Assembly: GCA_002224055.1 (NCBI GenBank)
Contig: AZLU01000241.1
Location: forward strand, 1 to 60,899
Length of the DNA stretch: 60,899 bases
Reading direction: 5' to 3'
DNA from: Pezizomycotina sp. ARF18
Lineage: Eukaryota; Ascomycota
Part shown: piece by piece, positions 46,419 to 57,761 of the stretch
Position numbering within the stretch: position 1 is the first letter of the stretch
How the letters are laid out: every line of letters begins with the position of its first letter
Translations under genes and position numbers: made by a program
The notes under the pieces: model-generated
What the model was told of the DNA's origin: nothing
The model's database searches: none
The model's input: the letters and a program-made list of their open reading frames with translations, nothing else

Positions 46419-49400
46419 AATACGTTTAGCATATGCTGCCCGAAAGTTATATGGCCCCTTAGATAAAATCTGAGCGGCAAGTAATCTATAAGACTACAAA
46501 CAAAGCAATAAATAAAGTTAATTACTTTCAACGAAGCCGTGTGATAAGAAAACAGAGAATGGATGAAAAAACGGCAGGAAAAAAAAAAAAAAGGGGGGGA
46601 TTTCTACCAGGTTGTGACAAAAAATTATTCGCGAGTGCACAAATATACTAAACGACTTACTTGAGCAAATTCAACACAGATAGAGTGAATCTACAGTTGT
46701 ATCAGGGATAATTGTCGGTGAAAGGATACAAGCAGAGAGACAAGAAATACGGCCCCTAAAGATTATAGATAAATAAAGAAAATAGCCCAGCTCACAAGAC
46801 AAACAATAACCAGTGATTGCAAGAACGTCGAGTCGAATTAGCGGCTAGAGGGATTTTTTGACTAAAAGAGAAGGGGGGAAAAAAGGAAAAGAAAAGAAAA
46901 CGTTCAATCGGCAAAATCAGTTTTAAGCTTTGGTTCCGGTTACGTGCCCCTAAAATGTTCCCTTGTTATTAACCTTTCAACATAACATATGCGAGATGTT
47001 AAATCGCCGTAAATATTGAAGATGAGAAATGTTTACTCTAGGCTGTAAGTATAAGGGATTTTGATTTATTCGGTATTATCTGGACGGACGAGATGGAAAT
47101 AGAAGTATGATGGACAATAAAACGCCTGACATTGGATGTATAGTAGGATACCTTTTTTTTAGTCCGTTTTTTGCGATGGATTCGGAGTCCAAATGAAGAT
47201 TGACCAAGGAGATAGGGATAAGCAGAAAAGATACGCAGTCCTCTATTATTGGAACGAATACCAATCCGAGGGAGAAGAAACCGATGGATACAGGTGATGG
47301 GTAAAATGAACCAGAAGGACCACAGTTGAAATGAGCGACACTTATTAGAAGATTTTTGTTTCCGAAAGCTATTGTTTTTCTTCTTCTTGATCGCTCCTTC
47401 TTTGCTGATCGGCGATTCGTGCTCAAAAGTTAAACCTCGTCTAGATACCCGAATGGTCCGAGGAGGAATCCGGCCTTATACAAGCACACAAGTTACAAGA
47501 CGGGATATGTAGCTTTACGATTACTTCGTATACAGTGAAATTGGAGGAAATATGAAAGGCGCCGATGTTGAAGCGGTAGGATTGCAAAGTAAGAATTGAG
47601 CGGCCCTCTAGATCTATCACACCAAACGTTGTCGATTTCGAAGATGGAAGAACGAACGAATAAAAAGCAGATAATTGGAGTTTGGGGAAAGAAGGTTGGA
47701 TAGAAGAAAGAAAGAAAGAAAGAAAGGAAAACAAAGAATAAAATTGTATTTCTTCAGTATTATTAAAAGGAAATATAATTGGGGGGAAATGGGTCCAGTG
47801 CCGTCACCTCTTTGTATTTCGACACAAAAGGTTAAGCTGTGCTAAATTACAATATACTTATTATTATATATATTATTATTATTATTATAAAAATTTCCCC
47901 CTCAAGTCTATATTTATTTGTTCATATCTCGAGAGGAAAATAAGTAAATAGATAATAATAACAATAATATATATTTAAGTAGAAATAGAAAGGTAAATAG
48001 ATAAATCAGAAGGGAGAAAGAAAAACTGTGTTTCTTTTTGTTTCGTCCAGCCTTTTGACTCCCTTGTTTATCCTTCCCCCTTTACGTTTTAAAGGGATGG
48101 TTTTAATTTGAATCGCAATGAACAAGAAGATAGGAAGAAAGATTAGAGGGGAAAGGGGGGGGACTAACAAGAATTGAAGAAGAAGAAGAAGAATAATAAT
48201 AAGAAGAAGAAAAGAAGAACACGAAAAAAAGAAGAAAAGAAGAGAAGAAACGAAAGGAAGAAACGAAATAAACGAAAGGCTGGTTTTTTATTGTTGTATT
48301 TTTGTTCTTTTGGCGATGTGAGGGGATAGAAGGGGAAGAAAAGAGAGAAGAAAAGAGAAAGGGGGTTTTAGAAATCGAAAAATAACATAAAATAAAATAA
48401 AATAAAAATAAATTTGTAGGTGTATAAATTTAACCTGCTAGCTAGGTACTTACTTAGTTGCAGCAAACAGTAAGTACATACATACTTATTGCAGGCGGAC
48501 GGATAGGAAGGGGGAGATTTCCGGCCAGGGGGTCAAAGAAATTTAAATATATACATACCGTAACTGTACGTGCTGAATTGTTGCTAAAGGTACTTTAGTG
48601 TATAGGTAGATAGATATATAATAAATAAATCAATAAATTAGAAATAAATTAAAAATACAATACTCTTCTACTAATCAAATCCTTCAAACTATTATAAAGT
48701 ACTAACGAGTATATACTTACTTAATTATCGTTAAATAAAAAGGCAACCATAGATGAGACCCGATGAGACACAGAAACAGTGTAATCCTTAGATCAAAAAC
48801 AAGAATATAAAGAAGATAACTATTTGAAGAGAAGACGCAGAAATTAAATATAGTTTACCTATATAGCGAGACTAATCACGTGGTATCCAAATCATTATAC
48901 ACAGGAAATAGTATAAGTTTTTTTTTTTTACAAAGGGTTACTAACTGGGTTCTTCAAAAGGGTGTTTAAGGAAGGCAAGATAGATTGATAGGTACCTGAA
49001 ATTAATAGCAGTTAATATATATATATATATACCTAATATACTTGAGCATGCTTGGTATATAAGGTACACTATCCTCCATAAAATGTATTGATTATAGATT
49101 ATTATTATACTTTAGATATTATAATTCAGTAGCGTAGGTTAGTAAGTATTTACCTACTTGTACGAGTATATTCACTACTACTATTTTATCGTATACTCGA
49201 ATATTAGGGTCTTTATTAATTCTAGCTTGGTCGCAGAAAAAAAAAATTTTTTTTGTGGGGTTTATCAATTTTAGACCGAAGGCTATATGAAACACGGACC
49301 TCAGTTCACTGGTAAACAAGCAAGATCGGAAGATAAACGAGGGTTTGGGGGTATGATAAGGAGGGCAATCGGGAAATATCACTGTTAGGGAGTAGATAAG

Positions 49401-49914
49401 TGATTCTGAAAGGATATATAACTAAATTACGTGCCTAACTAAGCAATAGATACTCACTGAACTACCTCCTTACCCCTAAAAGACTCCATTATAAAATCGT
49501 ATCTAAAATCATAACAACATTAGACACAAGGTGACTATAAAATAACTTTTCATGAAATATAGATAAATATATATATCAACCAATTGGATGTATATCTATT
49601 TAACAGAAGTATCAGGGCTTCCCTTTACAGATAGTACCTATAGATAAGGAATATTATTCTATATATTTGGATATATTCAAGTCTTTCTAAGTGTTTGTGT
49701 AGTTGTATTTAGTTTCCAATCATAACGATATAGCAGTATCTGCCAACGGCCACCCAAAAAAGAAAAGGAAAAAATTGTCCGTGCCCAACTCTTTGCCCTC
49801 CAGTACTTTTGGGGAGAGGAAAAAAGGGAAAAAGATAGATAGAGACGAGATAGAGGTAGATGTTTATACTTGAGGTTCTAGTAATTATTTTTTCTAACTT
49901 CAAGATTTCCATCT
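46419..49914. other. Long AT-rich intergenic region
   Basis: 3.5 kb between two leftward genes: promoter of the serine-rich gene and 3' flank of RCM1. Open frames at 47076-47426 and 47441-47734 (minus) have no recognisable motif. Simple sequences include GAAA repeats (47705-47725), ATT repeats (47862-47888), GAA-rich DNA (48177-48260), TATATA (49015-49030), an A10T8 junction (49237-49254) and TAGGTACTTACTTA-type motifs near 48440-48490 and 49140. An unrecognised gene or long UTR cannot be excluded. Confidence 0.45.
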
Positions 49915-49960
49915 TTATTCTTTAGTGGCGCTTACTTGTGTTTCTTTCCCCTTTTTCTTT

Positions 49961-51896
49961 TTACGTCTTCTCTGTGGCCTTTGCGAGTCTCTCTGGCCTA
50001 CTCGAGTGCCTATGGGGTTTTTCTTGCCCTTGAATCCCATCTCCAGGCACTAAAGCATCTGAATCTACTTGTGCATGCGCGTCTTGTATATGCTGATCCC
50101 TCGCGAGGACAAAGCAAACAACAAAAAACCCACCTCCAAGACCATCACCTCTGCCCACGCGCACACAGCCACCAGCGATTCTGCTTACCTCGTCGTTTCC
50201 CCTGTCTTGTATCTGCCTGAAGGCATCATGATTACCTCGCGTCTGCCAGCTTCGCAATATATTTTCGTCGCGGCTTTCTACTGTCCAACCCTTTGTTTCC
50301 GCGACATCACTAGATAGTGCTTTCGCAACGACCATCTCGTTCTCCTCCTCGTGAACACTGCAAGTAGAATAAGTTATCCTTTTTGCTGATGGAAACCTGA
50401 ATGCGTGTAGAATTAAGGAGAGCTGAAACGCCGATAGCAAACTAAGGCGATCTCTAGCTTTTGAATCCGCGAGCGTGCCCTCGTGCTCTTCATTATCAGC
50501 TAGTAAAGCAGTTGCAGGGGTCTCAGGAGCCGTCTCGATATGACCCTGCTCTCGCTTTCGTTTTCGTGACTTTTTGGAGCTCCGTTTTTCAGCGGCATTC
50601 CCTTCTGTTGTGTTAGGAAACCGCTCTAGGCTGAAGTCTATCCTATTCAGAATTCCACTGCCGCTGCAGCTGGGATCGAGAAGGAGATACTCGACACCGC
50701 TCCATTTCGGATCTTCTGGATCGATTGCCATGAAGTCTGAACTTTTTAGGCATCGAACTATATCTCCAGCACCTGCTTTTATTGTCATTGCTTCAAGGAC
50801 TTCTGATCTGTTCTTATCCTTCTCGACAGCGGTTATCTTCCCGTAGCCATTCATCAGTGCAGCAAGGTGGGTCGTTTTGTTTCCCGGTGCCGCACAGGCA
50901 TCAATCGCGTGGGCTCCGGTGGAGGGTTTAACAGAAGTCCAGGTAGACATGAGGACGCTGATTGTAAAATGATGCTACCAGAGATGTAGAGAGGGCCGGA
51001 AGTGATTTTATGTGAGGGGTGAATGGCTATGATGTCCGGCAGAAGCTCAGGCATCGCAAAATAGAGTTTGTCCCGTGGGCTTTGGAAAAGTGACACAATC
51101 GACGTTGCCGGCTTGAAGTCTTTAAAAGTTTCTGTCCGGAGGACATCTTGAAAGGTGATTTTCAAGGTATTGACACGGATCCACCGAGGGTTGGGAAGGG
51201 CCACTTCGGAAGCACTGGTTTCGTCGCCCGTTCTGGACAAGTCCTTGCAATCCAGATTACCGCCGAATCCTTTTGCGTATGTCAGATTATATGCCTCGAC
51301 AAGCTTTTGTAGTGAAGAATACCCTCGTTTTAGCCTCGCCCGTGAAAATTCAGCGACACCCTTGTCTTGTGCCTCATAAAAGCATCCTTTAATGCACCAC
51401 TCGACGCCGAAATCCCTTGTTTGGTGAGAAGATAGTCATGTGCGAAGAGAAGCGCGATAGAGTAGGTCAACTGAAAGCAAGAAGAGGAGAAAAGAAAGCC
51501 CCCAAGAGAATTAGTAAGTAAAGGTTAGCTACGACCTCAGCATTCAAAATTAATTCGTTTATCAACTTTGTGCCGTCCGGATATGACGAGACCACGCCAG
51601 AAGAAGTATATATATATATAGAGAGAGAGAGATGCGTAATTGAAAGGCTCGAGAGGTTAAACGACAGATGATAACAAGAATGGTAATGAATAAAACACCT
51701 TTCTCTCGGCCTTCAAAATGCCTGACCTGTCGACGACATCCCGGAGGATATCCTGAAATTTGACTGTCTCCGAAACGAGCGCATATAGGCGCTTAGGAGG
51801 GCTTGTGCGTTTCTTGGAGCTATTGAATACGATGGATTTGAGGGATGTTTTCTGGTCGGAGTCCAGTATCTCAGCAGCCTCGATGTATAAATTCAT
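49961..51896 (-). CDS. RCM1: 25S rRNA m5C methyltransferase RCM1 (NSUN5 family)
   Basis: Nucleolar NOL1/NOP2/Sun-type SAM-dependent enzyme that makes 5-methylcytosine in large-subunit rRNA (C2278 in yeast). ATG 51896 starts MNLYIEAAEILDSDQKTSL, then FQDILRDVVDRSGILKAERK. A 228-nt intron (51698-51471) leads to LTYSIALLFAHDYLLTKQGI, then PNPRWIRVNTLKITFQDVL, AIHPSHKITSGPLYISGSII, the SAM-binding loop DACAAPGNKTTHLAALMNGY, GKITAVEKDKNRSEVL, the DPSCSGSGI catalytic Cys motif (LLLDPSCSGSGILNR), a Lys/Glu insert, ITYSTCSVHEEENEMVV with the second catalytic Cys, and GLGGGFFVVCFV. The continuous frame stops at 49961; a one-base shift would instead give a basic nucleolar-type tail (RRRKKKKGKE) ending near 49915. 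Frame breaks occur also near 51370 and 50960. All NSUN5 landmarks are present. Confidence 0.93.
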
Positions 51897-52142
51897 TCTC
51901 GGAAGAAGACGAGAGATGGCATCGAATTGTAGGTATTATTGTTGAATCGTGCAGAATGGTACCCTATGGGTATTTTACACGCATATAGGCTAAGTGATCG
52001 AGTACCCAAAAAAAAGAAAGAAAGACAGAAGAAATTGATCAAATAGATATAGAATTATATACATATACCTAGGCGTGGTGTGTTTTGTATGAGAGATGTT
52101 ACTTTTGAGTAGCTAAAAGTATTGATTGTAGTTCAGTTCGGT

Positions 52143-52178
<36 letters not shown>

Positions 52179-52516
52179 GTTCGGTTGTTCGTTAATTTAG
52201 CTTGGAGGGAGGAAGTACCAGTATTGCTGACCACAAATGGTACTATTTTGGACACCTCCGCCATCAAACCCCCACGAAGCTACTTAACCTTAACTCAACC
52301 ACGTTAGTTGCCAAAGTATATATAACCTTATATTTACACTTGAGTCTTAACTTATCTCACCGTTTCGTCCCGGCACCTTTCGAGCCAAGTCTAGAAGCAG
52401 TCGGAGTCTTCCCTTTCTCGTTAACCATCTATACTTATTACTAGTTATTACCGTACTCGAGCAGGTACTTATCTTCCCAAGGTCTCTCTCTAGCAGTTGT
52501 CGATCCTCAAACAACC
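51897..52516. other. Divergent promoter region of RCM1 and AIM3-like gene
   Basis: 620 bp between divergent starts. It is marked by an A34 run (52144-52177), a likely nucleosome-disfavouring element shared by both promoters. No coding motif. Confidence 0.6.
52144..52177. repeat. A34 homopolymer
   Basis: The longest homopolymer in the window, 34 A, in the middle of the RCM1/AIM3-like bidirectional promoter. Confidence 0.95.
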
Positions 52517-54171
52517 ATGGACAAGATGAAGAAAGTCGCACAAGGCGGTGGGTACTTTTTCCCACTTGTTTATTATATTATATTATATATATTATATTAT
52601 ATTATATTATATTATACTATGGATTTTTTTTATTTTTTTTCTAGTTTCCGTTTCTATACACAATTATAATTCCTTCCTCGAGTGACCTTAGCTGCTATTT
52701 CCCTCCATGCTCGTACCTGTATCGTGTTATTACCCAGTATCGTCAGAAGACAGATATCTTCATTATCAGTCGGCCCTAATCCCGATGCACACTCGATAGT
52801 GCGGTGAATAACATATACTTAAACAGTGATGATGCTAACGAATTTTAAAAAAAAAAAAAAAAAATTTTTTTGGTTGTTTATTTACGTAACGGAAGCACCC
52901 TGAAAAGGATAGGGCTCAGAAGTCGCCGTCTTATCAGCAAAATGATAATAACAACTCAAGGGTAGTCCTTCAAAGATATTTATATGAAACTTGAGGTTGA
53001 GAACTCCGGAGGTCGGTTTTATTTAGCTAATAGGTCGTCTCATTACTTATATATTCATTACTTAGCTAAAAAATTTCAAAGGGCTTGCAGCAAGTGGTAT
53101 GGAAATCGTACAAGCCTTGGTCCCTTTTATTCCTTTCTTTTTCTTTTCTTTTTATTTTCTTTTTTTTTTTTTTCTTTTTTTTCAGAAAAAGAAAACGCAG
53201 TTGAACTCAACTAACATCTCGTCGTTTTTTATACCCCAGGCTGGCTGGGCAGGCTACAAAGGATCATTGGGTCCTGACAGTCAAAGTCATGGGCAGGCCA
53301 GACCTCTAACATCCTTGCAAGACCCATCTGCATTGGTCCACCTCCTAAGCGCGACCCGAAAGCACCGATTCCTCCACCGAAATCGAAACTATCCATTGAT
53401 GATTATGATAATATTGCAACTGGTATGTGTATTGAACAACGCGCACCAAATTCAACTAGAAAAAAAAGAAAGAAGAAAAAAAGCATGGGCAACAAGGAAC
53501 ATTTTTACTGTTGATAAGTCAAACCGGTCCTAACGAAGAAGCAAAAAAAAAAAAAAAGGGAGCGGTAATGAAACTTCTACGCCTAGCTCACCTGTGAAAC
53601 CGAGACTGCCTCCGAGGACGACACCGGGGCTTCCCCGAGAGCGACACCATCGTATCCAACAGCAGGTAGCAAATCTCCAACGGGATCCTTTCCGGGAGTG
53701 ACAGGACATGGCCTTACGAACTCGACGAGAGCTGCATCTTCGCGGCTGGCCAGCGCTGGGATATCAGTTCCAGGGTTTGATATTGGCAGCCAGGCGCGCA
53801 GCGTGACAGCGCTAGCTTCCCTACACCTAGGCAGCAGGGCATGAGCCCGTCTAACCGTCCGGGAATCGTTCGCTCAATCGCAGACCGCCTTGAAACCCTT
53901 AGCTAGCTATCAGAAAGGCAATACCGTGTCGCTAGGGGAGATCAAACAGGCCGCTCCGCCGCGTCCAGCCTGAAAGACAAGCATGGCGACCAAGTCGCAG
54001 AAGGCTATCGGAGGCGCAGGATGCAGGTCTTGTGGAAAGCCCAGTGGGGGGTGCGCCGAACTTGCTTTCGACGATAGCCGCTAAGAAAAAACCGCCTCCA
54101 CCGCCTCTCCCAAATCGTAAAGTACCGAAGGGGCACCCCCTCCAGTTCCATACGAAAGCAAGCCAAAGTAA
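52517..54171 (+). CDS. AIM3-like proline-rich cortical protein
   Basis: Likely homologue of fungal Aim3-type proteins, proline-rich SH3-binding scaffolds linked to actin patches. ATG 52517 starts MDKMKKVAQGG. A long intron (about 690 nt, with a TATAT microsatellite) ends near 53240, then WAGYKGSLG, PLTSLQDPSA, and after a missing T (near 53335) GPPPKRDPKAPIPPP and KLSIDDYDNIATG. The donor GTATGT is at 53423. The last exon, after an A-run, reads GSGNETSTPSSPVKPRLPPR, YPTAGSKSPTGSFPGVTG, SRLASAGISVPGFDIGS, FAQSQTALKPLASYQ-like, SLKDKHGDQVAEGYR, LLSTIAAKKKPPPPPLPNRK and APPPVPYESKPK before the TAA at 54169-54171. The polyproline KKPPPPPLP and the HGDQVA helix are the key signs. Family assignment is from memory of the layout; many frame breaks make details tentative. 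Confidence 0.58.
52563..52618. repeat. (TATAT)n microsatellite in intron 1
   Basis: TTATATTATATTATA-type pentanucleotide repeat inside the first intron of the AIM3-like gene. Confidence 0.93.
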
Positions 54172-54679
54172 TAACAAATGTATTAACGGCCCAACATCAT
54201 TCATTATTTGCTATTTATCGCAAACCTTGTAGAGCCAGTGTATTAGGATAACTTCTTCCTTTCCTTCAAGATTTTATTAGAAAAATAAAATAAAATTAAT
54301 AATGAATGTTTCCGGAATTTGTTCGATTATGAAGGTTCAAAAGCCATTTCCCAGGCCCAGTTTTGTAGCTTTACGGTAGCACTTACTAAGTAAGATACCT
54401 TAAGTACTTGTAAATGTTTGGGACCAAAAGTATTGATTTGAGATATCCTTACAAAAGTAGTCACCAAATCTAACCTGATACCTACTAAATAACACTAGAA
54501 TTGAGTCTAACAGCGGGTACAAAATGAAAGGCAGTTGTCTTTCGTCGTATCCTGTCTCTTTGCGCGTTGTTTAGGACATCCTTCACTCTTTACTTTTGGC
54601 TAGGGAAATTGTCCATAACGTCAGGACATAAAAGATTTGAGGATTTCTCTTTTTCCCCTATGTAACGTTGGCCCATCTC
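54172..54679. other. Convergent intergenic region
   Basis: 3' flanks of the AIM3-like and TCTP genes. AATAAAATAAAATTAATAATG at about 54283-54303 can serve as A-rich polyadenylation signal for the rightward gene. Palindromic ACTTACTAAGTAAG and TTAAGTACTT motifs lie at 54380-54415. Confidence 0.5.
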
Positions 54680-56054
54680 TTAGACCTTCATCTCCGAGAG
54701 ACCGTGTTTCCAAATCGTGAAAAATGGTGTGACACGTCCTCGCGATAGTTAAGGAGCAAAACCCTAACAGTTAACCGTTAGCTAAATATTCGGCATGCCT
54801 TCAGAGTGCTGGGCGGGGTTCAAAAAGGTTTTTGGAGAAAAAAAAAAAAAAAGAATTCACTAACATTCCGTCAGGGTTCATGCTTCGCCGGTGTAGAATT
54901 CGTAGTCTTTGAAGTTTCCGAGGATCTTCTTCACCCCGTTCTGGGCTCCACTCATGAATTTTTCGACTTTCGTTGGGTCCGTTGCTCGAGCTTGCTCTTG
55001 ACCGCCTTCATGTATCCTGATACGAAACGGGGCAGTTTATGGTTAGAGATACCTTTCGTAAATAAGCTCGACAATCTGTGATGTAGCGCATCAAATTAGG
55101 GATACTCATACCTTTGATGTAGGTGGTGAATGACTTCTTGTCGAATTGGGTTGATTGCAGGCGGAAAGAATAGGCGACATTGTTTGACGGTGACTGTTCC
55201 ATCTTCGAGCGTCTCCTCGGCTTCTTCCGCAGAAGCGTTGGCACCGATATCTAAACGACAGGAAAAAGAAAAGAAAAAAAAAAGTTAGGCCTCAAGTAAA
55301 TGCGCTTGATATCTGTCTTATATCAATTACACAATTGGGAAATCGAGGTTGAATTGGAGCTCATTCGTACCGACATCAGCGCCTTCCTTGATGTTATCAT
55401 CTTGCAATCAGCTTCGTAGAAAAACGTCATCGATATCTGTAATTACAAACACAACATATTAGTGCTGTTTCCTTGGGAATATGTGGTCATGTCGATATAT
55501 CGACAGAATTGTGGCGATGGTCAATAATCACCCTTCAAATCGAAGCATCCGAGATGATCTCGTCGTCGGTGAGAATATCCTAACGAAGGAGAAAAAGAGA
55601 GAATCAAAGGTAATTAGCTTTGTTTCTAACTTATTAACACGGTATATTTTATAAAGCGGAAGCACCGATTGAGGGGTGAAGCAAAAAAAAAAAAAAAAAA
55701 AAAAAAAGATACCGAGATGGATAGTACAGCAGAATGTTATAAGGCCATTAAACTAGTATGTAGCTACGATATAGCAGACTTCTTATGAAGGGAAAGTCAT
55801 TGTAAAATGGAGGGGTAGCAATAAGGCAGAAGTCAGTATATAGCCGCTGCGATATTTAAAACGGCATGCTCTATACTTGTACTGGCTGAGACAGCGATAC
55901 ATGCTTTAACATTCCTTCTGGATAGGTTTCTTGTCTTTTATGTATTACTCAGAGAATGAAGAGCAAAAGCTCCTTCAGGGAGCTCCTTTGAGGTGTTGTG
56001 AAGCTGAATACCTGAGGGCAAAAGTCTATTCTAACTAACCTTGTAGATGATCAT
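54680..56054 (-). CDS. TMA19: Translationally controlled tumour protein homologue (TCTP/TMA19)
   Basis: Abundant, conserved cytosolic protein that associates with ribosomes and acts in stress response and growth. Exon 1 is only 15 bases (56054-56040, MIIYK). A 460-nt intron (56039-55580) follows, then DILTDDEIISDAS/DLK, DIDDVFYEADCKM, EGADVG, IGANASAEEAEETLEDGTVT, VNNVAYSFRLQSTQFDKKSF, TTYIKG, an intron, YMKAVKSKLEQTDPTKVEKF, MSGAQNGVKKILGNFKDYEF, YTGE/SMNPDGM, a 101-nt intron (54864-54764), and a final exon [27 protein letters not shown] ending at TAA 54682-54680. All TCTP signature blocks are in order and the total (about 168 aa) fits. Single-base breaks sit near 55541, 55184, 54982 and 54880; the last creates a false stop after the GEA codons. 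These breaks, not biology, explain why the gene looks fragmented. Confidence 0.95.
55683..55706. repeat. A-run of about 24 in TCTP intron 1
   Basis: Uninterrupted A tract on the plus strand within the 460-nt first intron of the TCTP gene. Confidence 0.92.
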
Positions 56055-57761
56055 TGTTGCTGGTGTTGCTTTAATAAACCTCGAGATAATCCCTTTTGCA
56101 GATATAGAAAGCAATTTGTGAAGAGAGAAAGAGGAAAAGATGGACGGAGAAATTGAACAAAGGGTTAATAGTTTTATTTGTTCTTACTATGGCGTAAGAG
56201 TAGAGGGAAGGAGAGGGATGTAGGAGAGAAGGAAGGAAGAGAAGAAAGAGAAAGGAAAAAAAAAAAGGTAAAAGATTTTTTCTCTTTAGTAGTAGTCTGG
56301 AGCTTAAAAAAAAAAAAAATAAAATAAATTCCTTGTTCCCCCTCAATTCAAGGCCAAAAAAAAAAAAATTCCTTGGAAGTGACCACCTAAATTTTAATTA
56401 ATATTTTTTTTTTTTGCCTTTGGAATTGGGGACAGACAATCTCGAACCTTAACATGGATGATGTCTTCTAACAGTTCATTCAGCACCTAAAGAATCGCCT
56501 ATTTTGAGCCAATCAATGGATTTAAGTATCTTCTTTTGGCTGGCAAATTAATCTTCGAGATTTCATTTCCACGATTGGCTTCATAAGCAAGTACTTAATT
56601 ACTGAATTGAATTCAGTATCTCTTAAATAATAGGTACATTACTCGAGCTCGCCCTAATATATGATAGTTTTTTTATATTTAAAGAGTAGTATTAACATGG
56701 CAATTAAATAGCGACAAGCAAAATGAATAGTACGAAATAAAGACAGGGGTTAGCTACCTAGATACTCGGTATACTAAAATGCTATACCCTATAAGTCTAA
56801 TACGATAGATGAAAAAGATAGAACGCGTTTGTCATTAAAAGCAACAGGAAGCGATTTATACAGCATATGATCGATCGGTCCATACGGTACTTATGTTGGA
56901 GAAGGAAGTGGGATGTAGAGCAATACTTTCGAGTAGATGAAGCTCTCCCACCGGAAAAAAAAAAAAATGCAAGGGGAGAAATAGACGAGAGCAAATAATG
57001 ATAATATGATAATAATAATGCGCGAATATATGAGAAGACAGATTCATAGATTGTTTTTATTACTAGGGACTCAGCGGTAACTCGGTAGCACTGCTGCACT
57101 AAAAACAGTAGAAATGATCGAAGGAGCAAGTGTTTTTTTGGTTGTGATTTCGACGAAAAATGCCTTGCAATGCGGGGAGGGGTTGACGTTATCTACGAAA
57201 AAAAAAGTACAGGAACGTAGCCAAATAAATGCTATTAAAATTTTTGAAATGCGCCACCAGAAAGAGGAAAACCCACAAAGTATGTTCATGTTACAAGTGT
57301 GCGAGGGAGAGATATGAAGTCAGTCAGATATAGAGTACACATATGAGTGTGGGTGACTAGGAATGTATTGTAGAATATAGAATTAGTAAAGGAAGAGGGC
57401 TTTGGGGCTGGTTTTTTTTTTTACATTTGTCAAGAAAAAAAAAAAAAAAAGCCCAATCTCGGCATGCAGCTACATTTCTAAGGGCGGAGACTGGTATCAG
57501 CCACCGGAAGTTTGAGGGAAGAAGAATGGGATCGTATCATACGACGAGACATCTAGGACGAAACTGCGGAATAAGTAGGCCAGCGTGTGAGTTGCCGTCG
57601 TGTAGTGATGACCACCGATATGTTCCGACGTGGGGTACTGGAGCGGAGCGGGAGGGTGAGTGGGTTGGCCAGTAGGATAAATGCGTAAGAATACGTATAA
57701 AGAGGACAAATGAGAGTGTCGCGTTTTTAGGAAGTTAGTCGTCCTTGGCGGAGGTGTAGAA
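56055..57761. other. TCTP promoter side and 3' flank of the membrane-protein gene
   Basis: 1.7 kb. A-rich purine DNA at 56130-56275, A13 and A12 runs (about 56307-56365), and paired A/T runs at 56400-56415 and 57412-57450. Minus-strand frames at 56797-57129 and 57497-57709 have no recognisable motifs. No gene supported. Confidence 0.5.

Noticed and set aside
47076-47734. Two minus-strand open frames (116 and 97 codons)
   Set aside because: No recognised motif, hydrophobic composition caused by T-rich DNA, and no splice or conserved context.
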